The translations under genes were made by a program, and so were the position numbers. Positions 35,763 through 44,589 of a stretch of DNA of 64,000 bases are shown piece by piece (the stretch's first letter is position 1; each line of letters begins with the position of its first letter). The notes below the pieces were generated by a model that searched no databases, was not told the DNA's origin, and saw nothing but the letters and a program-made list of their open reading frames with translations. The stretch lies in assembly GCF_030268205.1 (NCBI RefSeq), contig NZ_BSQF01000002.1, positions 434,001-498,000 of the forward strand. Direction: 5' to 3'. This DNA comes from Allomuricauda sp. NBRC 101325 (GTDB lineage Bacteria; Bacteroidota; Bacteroidia; Flavobacteriales; Flavobacteriaceae).

Positions 35763-36203
35763 TTATTTACCGCGCTTTAGTGTCAAAGTAATTTGACCGC
35801 AATGGTAGGTGATGTGGTATAAAATGTGCCCTAAAAGTTTGACTCTAGAAACTGCTCCAAAAAATGGGGTATCGATGGTTTGCAACCAATCCGATTCGGG
35901 AATATCCTTTATAAGGTTGTCCAGCATTGCATACCCGTCTTTGATGAGTTGATGACTTTCTTCAACATCATATTCCTTGCCCTCGTCCGAGAAACCCATT
36001 GTGGTGTTTTCAACTTGGGTCGGAATTCCGAAGAATTGACCATACATTAGGGTGATTTCTCCAATATGCCGTAAAATGAAGCCAACGGAAGCCGTTTCAT
36101 CATTTAATTTTTGCGCACTATTTTCTTGGGTAATGGCATTGAATGTATAATTACAAGTGGTCTTATGTTGCTCTAGTAGTTCAATGAGTAGCTCTTGTGT
36201 CAT
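35763..36203 (-). CDS. DinB family protein
   Basis: 146 aa four-helix protein of the DinB/YfiT superfamily. Histidines that could bind metal are seen in FILRHIGEITLMYGQF and LLGHILYHITYHCGQI. Members act as metal-dependent thiol-transferases or are of unknown function. It follows purA after a possible terminator hairpin and is probably a separate unit. Confidence 0.87.
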   Translation of the reverse strand: MTQELLIELLEQHKTTCNYTFNAITQENSAQKLNDETASVGFILRHIGEITLMYGQFFGIPTQVENTTMGFSDEGKEYDVEESHQLIKDGYAMLDNLIKDIPESDWLQTIDTPFFGAVSRVKLLGHILYHITYHCGQITLTLKRGK

Positions 36204-36233
36204 ACATTTAAATTTTAAGTTGCCAATTCAAAT

Positions 36234-36266
36234 TGATGGGTTCAAACTTAATAGTAGAACCCATCA
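36234..36266 (-). terminator. Hairpin after purA
   Basis: Perfect 10-base stem (TGATGGGTTC / GAACCCATCA) with a 13-base loop, ten bases after the purA stop. The following T run is weak, so it may be a poor terminator or mRNA stabiliser. Confidence 0.45.
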
Positions 36267-36276
36267 GCTTGAAAAT

Positions 36277-37545
36277 CTATCTGTGGATGGTCTGTAACCT
36301 ATCTGGTCCTACGGAAACAATCTTGATTGGAACTTCCAATTGCTCTTCCAAGAATGCGATATAATCGTTCAAGGCAGCTGGCAATTCTTCCGCTTTTGTT
36401 AGCTTGGTAAGGTCTTTTGCCCAACCCTTCATTTCGGTATAGATAGGGGTTACATACTCCTCCTCAATGTTGTAAGGCAGGTGTTGAATTTCTTCCCCTT
36501 TGTATTTATAGGCAGTACAAACCTTGATGGTTTCAAAACCGCTCAATACGTCGGCCTTCATCATCATCAATTCGGTTACCCCGTTGATTTGAACTGCATA
36601 TTTCAATGCCACAAGGTCCAACCAACCACAACGTCTTGGTCTACCTGTAGTGGCACCAAATTCGTTTCCTACGCGGCCCATGGTGGCTCCATCTTCATCA
36701 AAAAGTTCGGTAGGGAAGGGGCCACTTCCCACACGGGTGGTATAGGCTTTGAAAATCCCAAAAACCCTTTTGATTTTATTGGGCGCTACACCCAATCCTG
36801 TGCAAGCTCCAGCAGCAGTAGTATTGGATGAGGTTACGAAAGGATAGGTTCCAAAGTCGATATCCAACAAAGAACCTTGGGCACCTTCTGCCAATATTTT
36901 TTTGTTCTCTGCTTGCGCATTGAACATGTATTCTTCACTGTCGATGAAGGTCAATTTCTTCAACATATCAACACCCTCACAGAACTCAGCTTCCAACTCG
37001 GCCAAATTGTATTCGATTTCCACATTATAAAAATCGATCATGGCCTCATGCTTGTCTGCCAATGCACGGTATTTGGTTTTCCAATCATCGAATTCCAAAT
37101 CCCCAACACGCATACCGTTTCTACCCGTTTTATCCATGTAAGTAGGGCCAATACCCTTTAGGGTAGAACCAATTTTTGCCTTGCCTTTGGAGGCTTCGGA
37201 AGCGGCATCCAACAAACGGTGGGTCGGCAAAATCAAGTGTGCCTTTCTTGAAATAAAAAGTTTGGAAACAATATCAATATTGAATTGCTCCAAATTGTCC
37301 AGCTCTTTTTTGAAGATAACAGGGTCGATAACAACTCCGTTACCCACAATGTTGATTGCATTTTTATGGAAAATCCCTGAAGGGATGGTGTGTAGCACAT
37401 GCTTTATACCGTCAAATTCCAAGGTGTGACCAGCATTTGGACCACCTTGAAAACGCGCGATAATATCGTATTCCTTGGTAAGTACATCAACAATTTTTCC
37501 TTTTCCTTCGTCTCCCCATTGGAGTCCAAGCAATAAATCTACCAT
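36277..37545 (-). CDS. purA: Adenylosuccinate synthase
   Basis: Joins IMP and aspartate using GTP, the first step to AMP. 422 aa with the GTP/IMP loop QWGDEGKGKIVD (residues 9-20), the catalytic NAGHTL histidine and the arginine-containing C-terminal TTGRPRRCGWLD. It is 12 bases downstream of the Fur-family gene, an arrangement seen in other flavobacteria as far as I recall. Confidence 0.97.
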   Translation of the reverse strand: MVDLLLGLQWGDEGKGKIVDVLTKEYDIIARFQGGPNAGHTLEFDGIKHVLHTIPSGIFHKNAINIVGNGVVIDPVIFKKELDNLEQFNIDIVSKLFISRKAHLILPTHRLLDAASEASKGKAKIGSTLKGIGPTYMDKTGRNGMRVGDLEFDDWKTKYRALADKHEAMIDFYNVEIEYNLAELEAEFCEGVDMLKKLTFIDSEEYMFNAQAENKKILAEGAQGSLLDIDFGTYPFVTSSNTTAAGACTGLGVAPNKIKRVFGIFKAYTTRVGSGPFPTELFDEDGATMGRVGNEFGATTGRPRRCGWLDLVALKYAVQINGVTELMMMKADVLSGFETIKVCTAYKYKGEEIQHLPYNIEEEYVTPIYTEMKGWAKDLTKLTKAEELPAALNDYIAFLEEQLEVPIKIVSVGPDRLQTIHR

Positions 37546-37557
37546 GTAATGTTTAGG

Positions 37558-38016
37558 TTATTCGGTTAGGTTTCCTTCTTCTTTGTTTCGGGTTCCGTAG
37601 AAATATAATGAGTGGTTGGTGATTTTAATATCAAAAACCTCTTCTATCGTTTTTTTTATGGATTGGATACGAGGGTCGCAAAATTCCACAACTTCGCCAG
37701 TGTCCGTCAAGATCACGTGGTCGTGCTGACGGTCGAAATATGATTTTTCGTACTGCGCCTGATTTTTTCCAAATTGGTGTTTGCGTACCAGTTTGCAATC
37801 CAACAAAAGTTCGATGGTATTGTAGAGTGTGGCACGACTTACCCTGTAGTTCTTGGTCTTCATTTTAATGTAAAGGGATTCCACATCAAAATGGTCGTCA
37901 CTATCGTAAATTTCTTGTAAAATGGCGTAGCGCTCAGGTGTTTTTCTATGTCCATTTTCCTCTAAGAAAGTGGTGAACACGTTTTTTACAATTTCCTGAT
38001 TTTTATTGTTGTCCAT
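37558..38016 (-). CDS. Fur family transcriptional regulator
   Basis: 152 aa from ATG 38016; an in-frame ATG at 38043 lies upstream of the likely transcription start and is rejected. Winged helix with [16 protein letters not shown] and the recognition helix [13 protein letters not shown]. Metal-binding region: [19 protein letters not shown] keeps the H-D-H ligands, but the C-x-x-C of classical Fur (here LTDTG) is absent, so structural zinc is not bound in the usual way. Which metal it senses cannot be told. A -7 box precedes it and purA follows. Confidence 0.92.
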   Translation of the reverse strand: MDNNKNQEIVKNVFTTFLEENGHRKTPERYAILQEIYDSDDHFDVESLYIKMKTKNYRVSRATLYNTIELLLDCKLVRKHQFGKNQAQYEKSYFDRQHDHVILTDTGEVVEFCDPRIQSIKKTIEEVFDIKITNHSLYFYGTRNKEEGNLTE

Positions 38017-38040
38017 AAGCTCAATAGCTCTGCTAATGTA

Positions 38041-38048
38041 CAAAGGTA
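38041..38048 (-). promoter_or_regulatory. Fur gene promoter (-7 box)
   Basis: TACCTTTG on the minus strand, an exact TAnnTTTG match just after the relA stop. Transcription would start near 38034, so fur-purA can be expressed apart from relA. No clear TTG. Confidence 0.45.
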
Positions 38049-38058
38049 CAGCTAAAAA

Positions 38059-40263
38059 TTAAATTCTGGTCACTTTGTGGATACCTTCGACCTGCTTTAA
38101 ATTCTCAATGAGCTTTTTAAGGATGTTATTGTTTTTTACCACTAGGGTTATCTTTCCTTTGAACGTGCCTCCATCCGCATTAAAATTGAGATTTCGCATG
38201 TTCACGTGCATGTTCTCGGAAATGATTTTGGTAATGTCCTTTACCAATCCCATGTTGTCGATACCCATCAATTCAATATCAACGGAAAATTCTTCTTGGG
38301 TCGAATCAATCCATTTGGCCCCGATGATTCTGTATGCATAATTGGATTGTAACGAAATGGCATTCGGACAATTCTTTTTGTGCACTTTGATTCCATCGTT
38401 CACGCTCACAAATCCAAAAACATCATCCCCGGGAATGGGATTACAGCATTGTGATAATTTATAACTGAGACGTTCCTCTTCCTTGCCGAAAACGAGCAGG
38501 TCGTATTTAACGGTAATCTCATTTTTATCTATATCCTTTGGTACAGGGGTTCTTCGCATCCTGTTTTTGAAGAAATTGATAAAGGCATTATGGTAGGAAG
38601 ATGAAAAATCTTTTAATTTATCGTTGTCGATGACACCGATACCTACTCGGTAGAAAAGGTCGAGACTGGTTTTTAATTTGAAAAAATTGACCAGTTTATT
38701 GACGGAATCCTCGTTGAGTTCGATTTTTTGCGCCTTCAGTTTTCTACGCAGGATTTCCTTCCCTTCTGCAGCGACCTCTTTTTTCTCTTCGGTCAGTGAA
38801 GATTTAATTTTGGCGCGTGCACGTGCTGTCTGTGCATAATCCAACCAGCTTTGGGTAGGTTTGGCCGTATCCGAAGTGATGATCTCCACTTGGTCGCCAC
38901 TGCGAAGAATCGTACCTAATGGTACCAATTTTCCATTGACTTTGGTACCACGTGTGTGCATGCCAATTTCAGTGTGGATATTGAATGCGAAGTCCAAGGC
39001 CGTTGCTCCTTTGGGCATGGATTTTAAGTCTCCTTTTGGGGTAAACACAAAGATTTCCTTGGCGTAGAGGTTCAGTTTGAACTCTTCTACAAAATCCACG
39101 GCATTGCCATTGGAACTTTCTAAAGCTTCCTGTAATTTGTTGAGCCATTCCTCTATACCTTGCTCTTTTTGGTTTCCATGTTTGTATTTAAAGTGCGCGG
39201 CATAACCTTTTTCGGCAATTTCGTGCATCCGCTCACTACGAATCTGAACTTCGACCCATTTGCCCTTTGGCCCCATCACCGTAATGTGAAGGGCTTCGTA
39301 TCCTGTGGATTTGGGAGAAGTGATCCAATCCCGAAGTCGGATAGGGTTGGGGGTAAAGTGGTCCGTTACAATGGAGTAGATCTTCCAGGCCAAGAACTTT
39401 TCATTCCTTCGGTCGGATTTGTAGATAATTCGAATGGCAAATTTGTCGTAAACCTCTTCAAAGGTCACATTTTGGGCCTTCATCTTTCTTCGGATGGAGA
39501 AAATGGATTTCATCCGTCCTTTAATGTAGTAATTGAGCCCTTCGCGATCCAATGAATTTCGAATTACATCGGAAAACGATTCGATATAGGCCAAATTCTC
39601 CTCTTCGGTATCCTCAATTTTGCCCAAAATATCAAAATACACCTCTGGTTCGGTATATTTTAGGGCAAGGTCCTCAAGTGCGGTTTTTATATTGTAAAGC
39701 CCGATTCTGTGGGCCAATGGTGCATAGATGTAAAGGGTTTCGGATGCGATTTTTACCTGCTTATCCTCTGGCATGGAATCCATGGTGAGCATGTTGTGGT
39801 ATCGGTCTGCAATTTTGATGATGATAACCCGAACATCATCGTGGAGCGTCAGCAGCATTTTTCTAAAATTCTCTGCCTGCTGACTTATATCCTTGTCCTT
39901 TTTAAGGTGGGCGATTTTGGTAAGACCGTCCACAATCCGGGCTACTGTCTCCCCGAACATGCGTTCGATGTCATCCAATGTGTAGGCGGTATCCTCAACA
40001 ACATCGTGAAGTAGGGCAGAGGCTATGGAAACGGCATCGAGTCCGATTTCTGATGCTACAATTTTTGCAACGGCAATCGGATGGAAAATATAAGCCTCTC
40101 CTGATTTTCGCCTTTGTTCTTTGTGGGCATCCACAGCCACATCAAAGGCAGAGCGTATCAATTTCTTGTCCTCATCGGTCAAGTTTTGATAGCTGATGCG
40201 CAGCAATTCCTTGTATTGCTTTGCAATTTCTTTGTTTTCTTTTTCTATAGCAGCCTCCGTCAT
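38059..40263 (-). CDS. Bifunctional (p)ppGpp synthetase/hydrolase
   Basis: 734 aa Rel/SpoT protein controlling the stringent response. Order: HD hydrolase domain (H61 and H86-D87 in ALLHDVVEDT, so hydrolysis should be active), synthetase domain with RLRDWITSPKSTGYEALHIT and EVQIRSERMHEIAEKG (about residues 240-370), TGS domain (VFTPKGDLKSMPKGATALDFAF), a helical/zinc-finger region and a C-terminal ACT domain. Length matches the family. In Bacteroidota it is normally the sole long Rel protein. It is preceded by the Ste24-like gene with a 44-base gap. Confidence 0.96.
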   Translation of the reverse strand: MTEAAIEKENKEIAKQYKELLRISYQNLTDEDKKLIRSAFDVAVDAHKEQRRKSGEAYIFHPIAVAKIVASEIGLDAVSIASALLHDVVEDTAYTLDDIERMFGETVARIVDGLTKIAHLKKDKDISQQAENFRKMLLTLHDDVRVIIIKIADRYHNMLTMDSMPEDKQVKIASETLYIYAPLAHRIGLYNIKTALEDLALKYTEPEVYFDILGKIEDTEEENLAYIESFSDVIRNSLDREGLNYYIKGRMKSIFSIRRKMKAQNVTFEEVYDKFAIRIIYKSDRRNEKFLAWKIYSIVTDHFTPNPIRLRDWITSPKSTGYEALHITVMGPKGKWVEVQIRSERMHEIAEKGYAAHFKYKHGNQKEQGIEEWLNKLQEALESSNGNAVDFVEEFKLNLYAKEIFVFTPKGDLKSMPKGATALDFAFNIHTEIGMHTRGTKVNGKLVPLGTILRSGDQVEIITSDTAKPTQSWLDYAQTARARAKIKSSLTEEKKEVAAEGKEILRRKLKAQKIELNEDSVNKLVNFFKLKTSLDLFYRVGIGVIDNDKLKDFSSSYHNAFINFFKNRMRRTPVPKDIDKNEITVKYDLLVFGKEEERLSYKLSQCCNPIPGDDVFGFVSVNDGIKVHKKNCPNAISLQSNYAYRIIGAKWIDSTQEEFSVDIELMGIDNMGLVKDITKIISENMHVNMRNLNFNADGGTFKGKITLVVKNNNILKKLIENLKQVEGIHKVTRI

Positions 40264-40307
40264 AGTCTATTAAAATTACTACAATCTTATTATCTAAACA
40301 ACAAAAA

Positions 40308-41540
40308 CTATGCCCGTAGGTTTCTGATGCGCTCCACCAAAGGTGGGTGTGAATAGTGCACAAAAACGTAAGCCGGGTGCGGGGTAAGGTTGCTCAAACT
40401 CTTTTTCGATAGTTTTTTTAGGGATGTGACCAATGGTGTTGCCGCAAAAGTGTTTTTTGCAAAGTCATCGGCCTGAAACTCAAACTTTCTGGATAAGTAG
40501 TTCATTGCCAGTCCTGTGATTTCTGAAATAGGGCTGTACAATAAAGTAAACCCGACCAGTGCCGCATGAAAACTTGGTGTACGCACACCAATGGCTTGTG
40601 AGATTTCGGGATGGTTGATGAACAACGAAAGAATAAACAATGTGAAACCAATGGTCAACAAGGAAACTATCAAATTGAAAATAATATGGTTTCGCTTGTA
40701 ATGTCCGACTTCGTGGGCCAAAACGGCCACGATTTCATCCTCCTCCAAATCATTGATTAAGGTGTCGAAAAGGGTGATACGTTTTTCTTTACCAAACCCA
40801 GAAAAATAGGCATTTGCTTTGGTGGATCGCTTGGAGCCATCAATTACAAAAATGTTTTTAAGTTCAAATCCTACATTTTGTGCATAGGATTGGATGGCAT
40901 TTTTTAAACTTCCCTCGTCCAATGGCGTTTGTTTATTGAACAATGGCACTATCAGTCTGCTGTAAAACAAATTGATAAAAAGCATAAACGCACCGATCAT
41001 GGCCCAAGCATATAACCAAAAATTAGGGCCTGTTGCTTGATAGAACCAAATAAAAAGTGATAATAGTCCCCCGCCCAAAACCGCGGCCAATAGTCCGCCC
41101 TTGATTTTATCCGAAAAGAAAAGGCTTTTGGTGGTTTTGTTGAAACCATATTTTTCTTCAATCACAAAGGTGCGGTAATAGGAAAATGGAAGTCCAATAA
41201 TAGCACTTCCAATGGTTATTATTCCAAAGAAGACCAATGCCATTGGAATGGTGTTTTCGGTTAAGGAACGTGTAATTTTATCTACCCATTCAAAGCCTCC
41301 GAACCACAAAAAACAAAGGGTGAGCACCAACGAAAATCCGTCGGAAATCAATCCAAATTTGTAGTTGGTCTGTTTGTATTCTTGGGATGTTTTGTATTCA
41401 GATTCGTTGTAAACATCTGAAAGTTCAGCGGGCACAGTCGATTTGAAACGTTTGGCATTCAAGTATTCCAAGACCTGTTCAATCGAGAATTGGACTACCA
41501 GTATTACCAGTATCACATAAAAGAGCACATTTTTTTCCAT
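40308..41540 (-). CDS. M48 family metalloprotease (Ste24/CAAX protease-like)
   Basis: 410 aa with about seven membrane helices. Zinc motif H276-E277-x2-H280 in AVLAHEVGHYKRNH, and the third ligand region in SRKFEFQADDFA. The close match is to eukaryotic and bacterial Ste24-type proteases, which remove C-terminal tripeptides or degrade membrane proteins; prenylated substrates are not expected here, so membrane protein quality control is more likely. It lies two bases upstream of nothing else in frame and three bases after the RNA methyltransferase gene, so the two are coupled. Confidence 0.92.
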   Translation of the reverse strand: MEKNVLFYVILVILVVQFSIEQVLEYLNAKRFKSTVPAELSDVYNESEYKTSQEYKQTNYKFGLISDGFSLVLTLCFLWFGGFEWVDKITRSLTENTIPMALVFFGIITIGSAIIGLPFSYYRTFVIEEKYGFNKTTKSLFFSDKIKGGLLAAVLGGGLLSLFIWFYQATGPNFWLYAWAMIGAFMLFINLFYSRLIVPLFNKQTPLDEGSLKNAIQSYAQNVGFELKNIFVIDGSKRSTKANAYFSGFGKEKRITLFDTLINDLEEDEIVAVLAHEVGHYKRNHIIFNLIVSLLTIGFTLFILSLFINHPEISQAIGVRTPSFHAALVGFTLLYSPISEITGLAMNYLSRKFEFQADDFAKNTFAATPLVTSLKKLSKKSLSNLTPHPAYVFVHYSHPPLVERIRNLRA

Positions 41541-41542
41541 AG

Positions 41543-42343
41543 CTAGAATCCGCGCTGCCGTTTCGCCTCAAATATAAGTATTGCGGCCGACACGGAGACA
41601 TTCATGGAGTCAATCTCGCCTTGCATCGGTATAATTATATTTTGGTCGGAGTTTTGAAGCCAATCTTCGGTCAATCCAGTGGCTTCGGTTCCCATAACCA
41701 TTGCGGTTGCGCCTTTAAAGTCGCATTCCACATAGTTTTTGGAAGCAGTTAGTGCAGCACAGTAAATTTTTATTTGGTTGGTTTTTAAAAAATCGATGAT
41801 CTGTTCGGTGGTGCCCATGGCAATCTGTTTGGTAAACACACAGCCAACACTGGAACGGATAATGTTTGGGTTATATAGGTCGGATTTGGGATTTGCTATG
41901 AGGACCGCATCTACAGCTGCGGCATCTGCGGTGCGTAAAAGTGCACCAATATTTCCTGGTTTTTCTGGTGCTTCGGCCACTAACACCAAAGGTGTTGCCG
42001 TTGTAAAGGAAATGTCGTTTAAGGTGTGTGATTTGCTTTCTACCAGTGCAATAACACCTTCGGTTGTGCCTCGATGGGCCAATTTTTCATAAACTGCCTT
42101 GCTAATGGCTATCAGTTCAATCTTGTCCAGATGGAGTTCTTTTTCTAATTGATCGATGGAAATGATTTCTTCATAAAAGAGAAGTGTTTTTATGTGGTAA
42201 CCACCTTTTTGAGCAAGTTGCATCTCCCGTCTGCCTTCGAGAACAAAAAGACCTGACTTTTTGCGTTCACGGGATTTTTCCTTCAGTTGGAGGATGTTTT
42301 TAACCAAAGGGTTTTGGACACTACTGATCAATTTGGTTTCCAT
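41543..42343 (-). CDS. TrmH/SpoU family RNA methyltransferase
   Basis: 266 aa from ATG 42343 (METKLISSVQNPLVKNILQL); an upstream ATG adds a non-conserved hydrophobic stretch. The SPOUT domain has NIGALLRTADA, NPNIIRSSVG, VMGTEATGLT and the C-terminal IPMQGEIDSMNVSVSAAI. These enzymes 2'-O-methylate a ribose in rRNA or tRNA. The N-terminal part resembles the substrate-binding domain of RlmB-type enzymes, so 23S rRNA is the likely target, without certainty. Confidence 0.92.
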   Translation of the reverse strand: METKLISSVQNPLVKNILQLKEKSRERKKSGLFVLEGRREMQLAQKGGYHIKTLLFYEEIISIDQLEKELHLDKIELIAISKAVYEKLAHRGTTEGVIALVESKSHTLNDISFTTATPLVLVAEAPEKPGNIGALLRTADAAAVDAVLIANPKSDLYNPNIIRSSVGCVFTKQIAMGTTEQIIDFLKTNQIKIYCAALTASKNYVECDFKGATAMVMGTEATGLTEDWLQNSDQNIIIPMQGEIDSMNVSVSAAILIFEAKRQRGF

Positions 42344-42412
42344 CACAAAGTAAAAATAGGGTTTCTTGTAATTTATCAAAGGGGTTTTCGACCAAGGGAC
42401 AAAATATATTTC

Positions 42413-43216
42413 ATGAAAAAAATAACCATCCTACTTACCACCTTGTCCATTTTGGCCTGCAAAGAAACTCCAAAAAAAGAAGAAATCAGCACACCTGAAC
42501 CAAAAGAAATTGTTGTTGAAAAAGCTTCTTACCCAGAGACAATGACCCAAATTTTTGATGCCCATGGAGGGGTCAAAGCTTGGAAAAGTCAACGAACCTT
42601 ATCTTTTGTTCTGCCTAAACCAGAATTGCCCGAAACGCATACCGTTGACCTTTGGTCGCGAATGGATAGGGTAGATACCGAACAATTTTCCATGGGATTT
42701 GATGGAAAAGATGTTTGGTTGCTCGATACCAATGAAAACTACAAAGGTGATGCTGCCTTTTACCATAATTTGATGTTTTACTTCTATGCCATGCCCTTTG
42801 TTTTGGCTGATGATGGCATTATGTATTCCGAAACGGAAGTTTTGGAATTTGAAGGGACATCTTACCCTGGTATAAAAATAGCTTACCAAAGTGGGGTAGG
42901 GGTTTCATCTAAAGATGAATATTATATTCATTTTGATCCTGAAACCCATCAAATGGCTTGGTTGGGGTATACGGTAACCTATAGATCAGGTGAAAGTTCC
43001 GATAATGTGAAATGGATTCGATACCATGATTGGCAAAACCTAAATGGTGTAGTATTGCCGAAATCCATTTCTTGGTTCAGCTACGAGGGTCGAGAATTGA
43101 AAGAACCTGTCAGTACAGTTACTTTTGAAAATGTGATGTTAAGCAAAGAGCCTCAACCCAAAAGTTATTATTCAATACCAGAAGGTGCAAAAACAGTTCC
43201 AGTAAAAGTGAATTAA
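42413..43216 (+). CDS. DUF6503-type lipoprotein
   Basis: 267 aa from ATG 42413, which opens a lipoprotein signal (MKKITILLTTLSILAC, lipobox cysteine at residue 16). A glutamate/lysine/proline linker is followed by a domain beginning QIFDAHGGVKAWKSQRTLSF and rich in beta strands (IKIAYQSGVGVSSKDEYYIH, WIRYHDWQNLNGVVLPKSIS). The pattern is that of outer-membrane-associated lipid-carrier folds (LolA/LolB-like), for which the DUF6503 label fits. Function unknown. It converges on the amidohydrolase pair and shares their terminator. Confidence 0.75.
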   Translation: MKKITILLTTLSILACKETPKKEEISTPEPKEIVVEKASYPETMTQIFDAHGGVKAWKSQRTLSFVLPKPELPETHTVDLWSRMDRVDTEQFSMGFDGKDVWLLDTNENYKGDAAFYHNLMFYFYAMPFVLADDGIMYSETEVLEFEGTSYPGIKIAYQSGVGVSSKDEYYIHFDPETHQMAWLGYTVTYRSGESSDNVKWIRYHDWQNLNGVVLPKSISWFSYEGRELKEPVSTVTFENVMLSKEPQPKSYYSIPEGAKTVPVKVN

Positions 43217-43235
43217 TCAAAAAACGAACAACAAA

Positions 43236-43263
43236 AAAGCGGCGTTCCATGGAACGCCGCTTT
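43236..43263. terminator. Bidirectional terminator
   Basis: A perfect 28-base palindrome (AAAGCGGCGTTCC / GGAACGCCGCTTT around AT) flanked by A and T runs on both sides, between the convergent lipoprotein and amidohydrolase genes. Confidence 0.88.
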
Positions 43264-43286
43264 CTTTTTATACCAAGTCGAAAGAT

Positions 43287-44579
43287 TTATTTTCCTTCTC
43301 TTTCGAATTTACCCATATACCTTTTCCAAAGTTTGGTTTGGTGTGTTTCCAAAGAAACATCCCTACCGTCGATATAGGCTTTGGTCAACTGATTGGTTCG
43401 CATGTCCATGGCATCACCTTCCGAAATAAATAGCGTGGCACTTTTACCAACTTCCAAGGTTCCGTACATATCGTCGATACCTAGAATCTTGGCGGTGTTA
43501 CCAGTCAACATTTTGATTCCGGTTTCCTTGTCAAGTCCTTGGGCAACAGCTTGTCCGGCATAAAAGCCCATATTTCTGGCTTGGAAATTTCCCATTTCTT
43601 CATTTTGAATTCCTACCAATAGACCTGCGTCTACCAATAGTTTGGGTAATTTATAAGGTAGGTCGTAATCGTCATCCTCCATTTTTGGAAGTGAATGGGT
43701 TACGTTTACCAAAACAGGAATATTGTTTTCCTTTAGGAAATCAGCAATTCTGTAAGCTCTGTATCCTCCAACAATCACGATGTGTTGCACACCGGCAGCT
43801 TTGGCAAAGGTTACCGCATCGGTAATCTCTTTTTCACCATGGGCGTGGATATACAATCTTTTGGAACCGTCGAAAAGGCCTTCCATGGCAGCGAATGGCA
43901 AATTTTTCTCCTTCTCTTCAGCTTTGCTGTACGCATCGGAGTTGTCAAAAAACATTTTGATGTCGTCCATTTCCTTACCGTAGTTTTCATTCGGCCTGAA
44001 ACCTCTTGGTTCACCGGCCCACCATCTTCCTCTTCTAAAGAAGTTTGGCCAGTTCATGTGGATACCATCATCGGTCTTGATGGCAGCATCTTCCCAGTTC
44101 CAAGCATCAAACTGAACAATGCTGGATGTCCCGGAAATAGTACCTCCTTGAGGGGTAACCTGACCAATCAAAACACCATTTGGACGCATACTTTCCACAA
44201 CTTTGGATTCAGCGTTATAGGCGATGATAGATCTTACGTGAGGAATCATTTCTCCGATCTCATCTTGGTCGTCACTTGCTCGTACGGCATCAACTTCCAC
44301 CAATCCCAATGGTTTGGATGGAGCAATGAAACCTGGATACACATGTTTGCCCTCAGCATTGATCATGGTTCCGATGGTCGGAGCCATAAGGTCTGCACCA
44401 ATAGAGGTAATTTTTCCATCTGTAAAGATGATGGTTCCGTTCTCTATTACCTCACCGTTTCCAACGTGAATTGTGGCTCCGATGATGGCGATTTGCTCCG
44501 ATTGTGGTGGAGCAGGGGTTTGTTGTGCGTTCAATGAAACCCCAAAAACAATTGCTATGATTAAAAAAAGTTTTTTCAT
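43287..44579 (-). CDS. Amidohydrolase-like protein, catalytically degenerate
   Basis: 430 aa from ATG 44579, which opens a signal peptide (MKKLFLIIAIVFGVSLNA). Amidohydrolase composite domain: N-terminal strands ATIHVGNGEVIENGTIIF, then GKHVYPGFIAPSKPLGLVE where active enzymes have GFIDxHxH. The metal-binding HxH is therefore absent. Later elements (TGIKMLTGNTAKILGID and LEVGKSATLFISEGD) remain. It is ten bases downstream of a larger amidohydrolase with the complete site; the pair probably works together, this one as structural or binding subunit. Confidence 0.85.
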   Translation of the reverse strand: MKKLFLIIAIVFGVSLNAQQTPAPPQSEQIAIIGATIHVGNGEVIENGTIIFTDGKITSIGADLMAPTIGTMINAEGKHVYPGFIAPSKPLGLVEVDAVRASDDQDEIGEMIPHVRSIIAYNAESKVVESMRPNGVLIGQVTPQGGTISGTSSIVQFDAWNWEDAAIKTDDGIHMNWPNFFRRGRWWAGEPRGFRPNENYGKEMDDIKMFFDNSDAYSKAEEKEKNLPFAAMEGLFDGSKRLYIHAHGEKEITDAVTFAKAAGVQHIVIVGGYRAYRIADFLKENNIPVLVNVTHSLPKMEDDDYDLPYKLPKLLVDAGLLVGIQNEEMGNFQARNMGFYAGQAVAQGLDKETGIKMLTGNTAKILGIDDMYGTLEVGKSATLFISEGDAMDMRTNQLTKAYIDGRDVSLETHQTKLWKRYMGKFEREGK

Positions 44580-44589
44580 GATGTAATTT

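Noticed and set aside
36234..36266. Riboswitch controlling DinB
   Set aside because: Only one simple hairpin without the conserved core of any purine or other riboswitch I know.
43782..44537. Plus-strand frame of about 250 codons opposite the amidohydrolase
   Set aside because: Antisense to a recognised gene and rich in residues typical of reverse-strand shadows.
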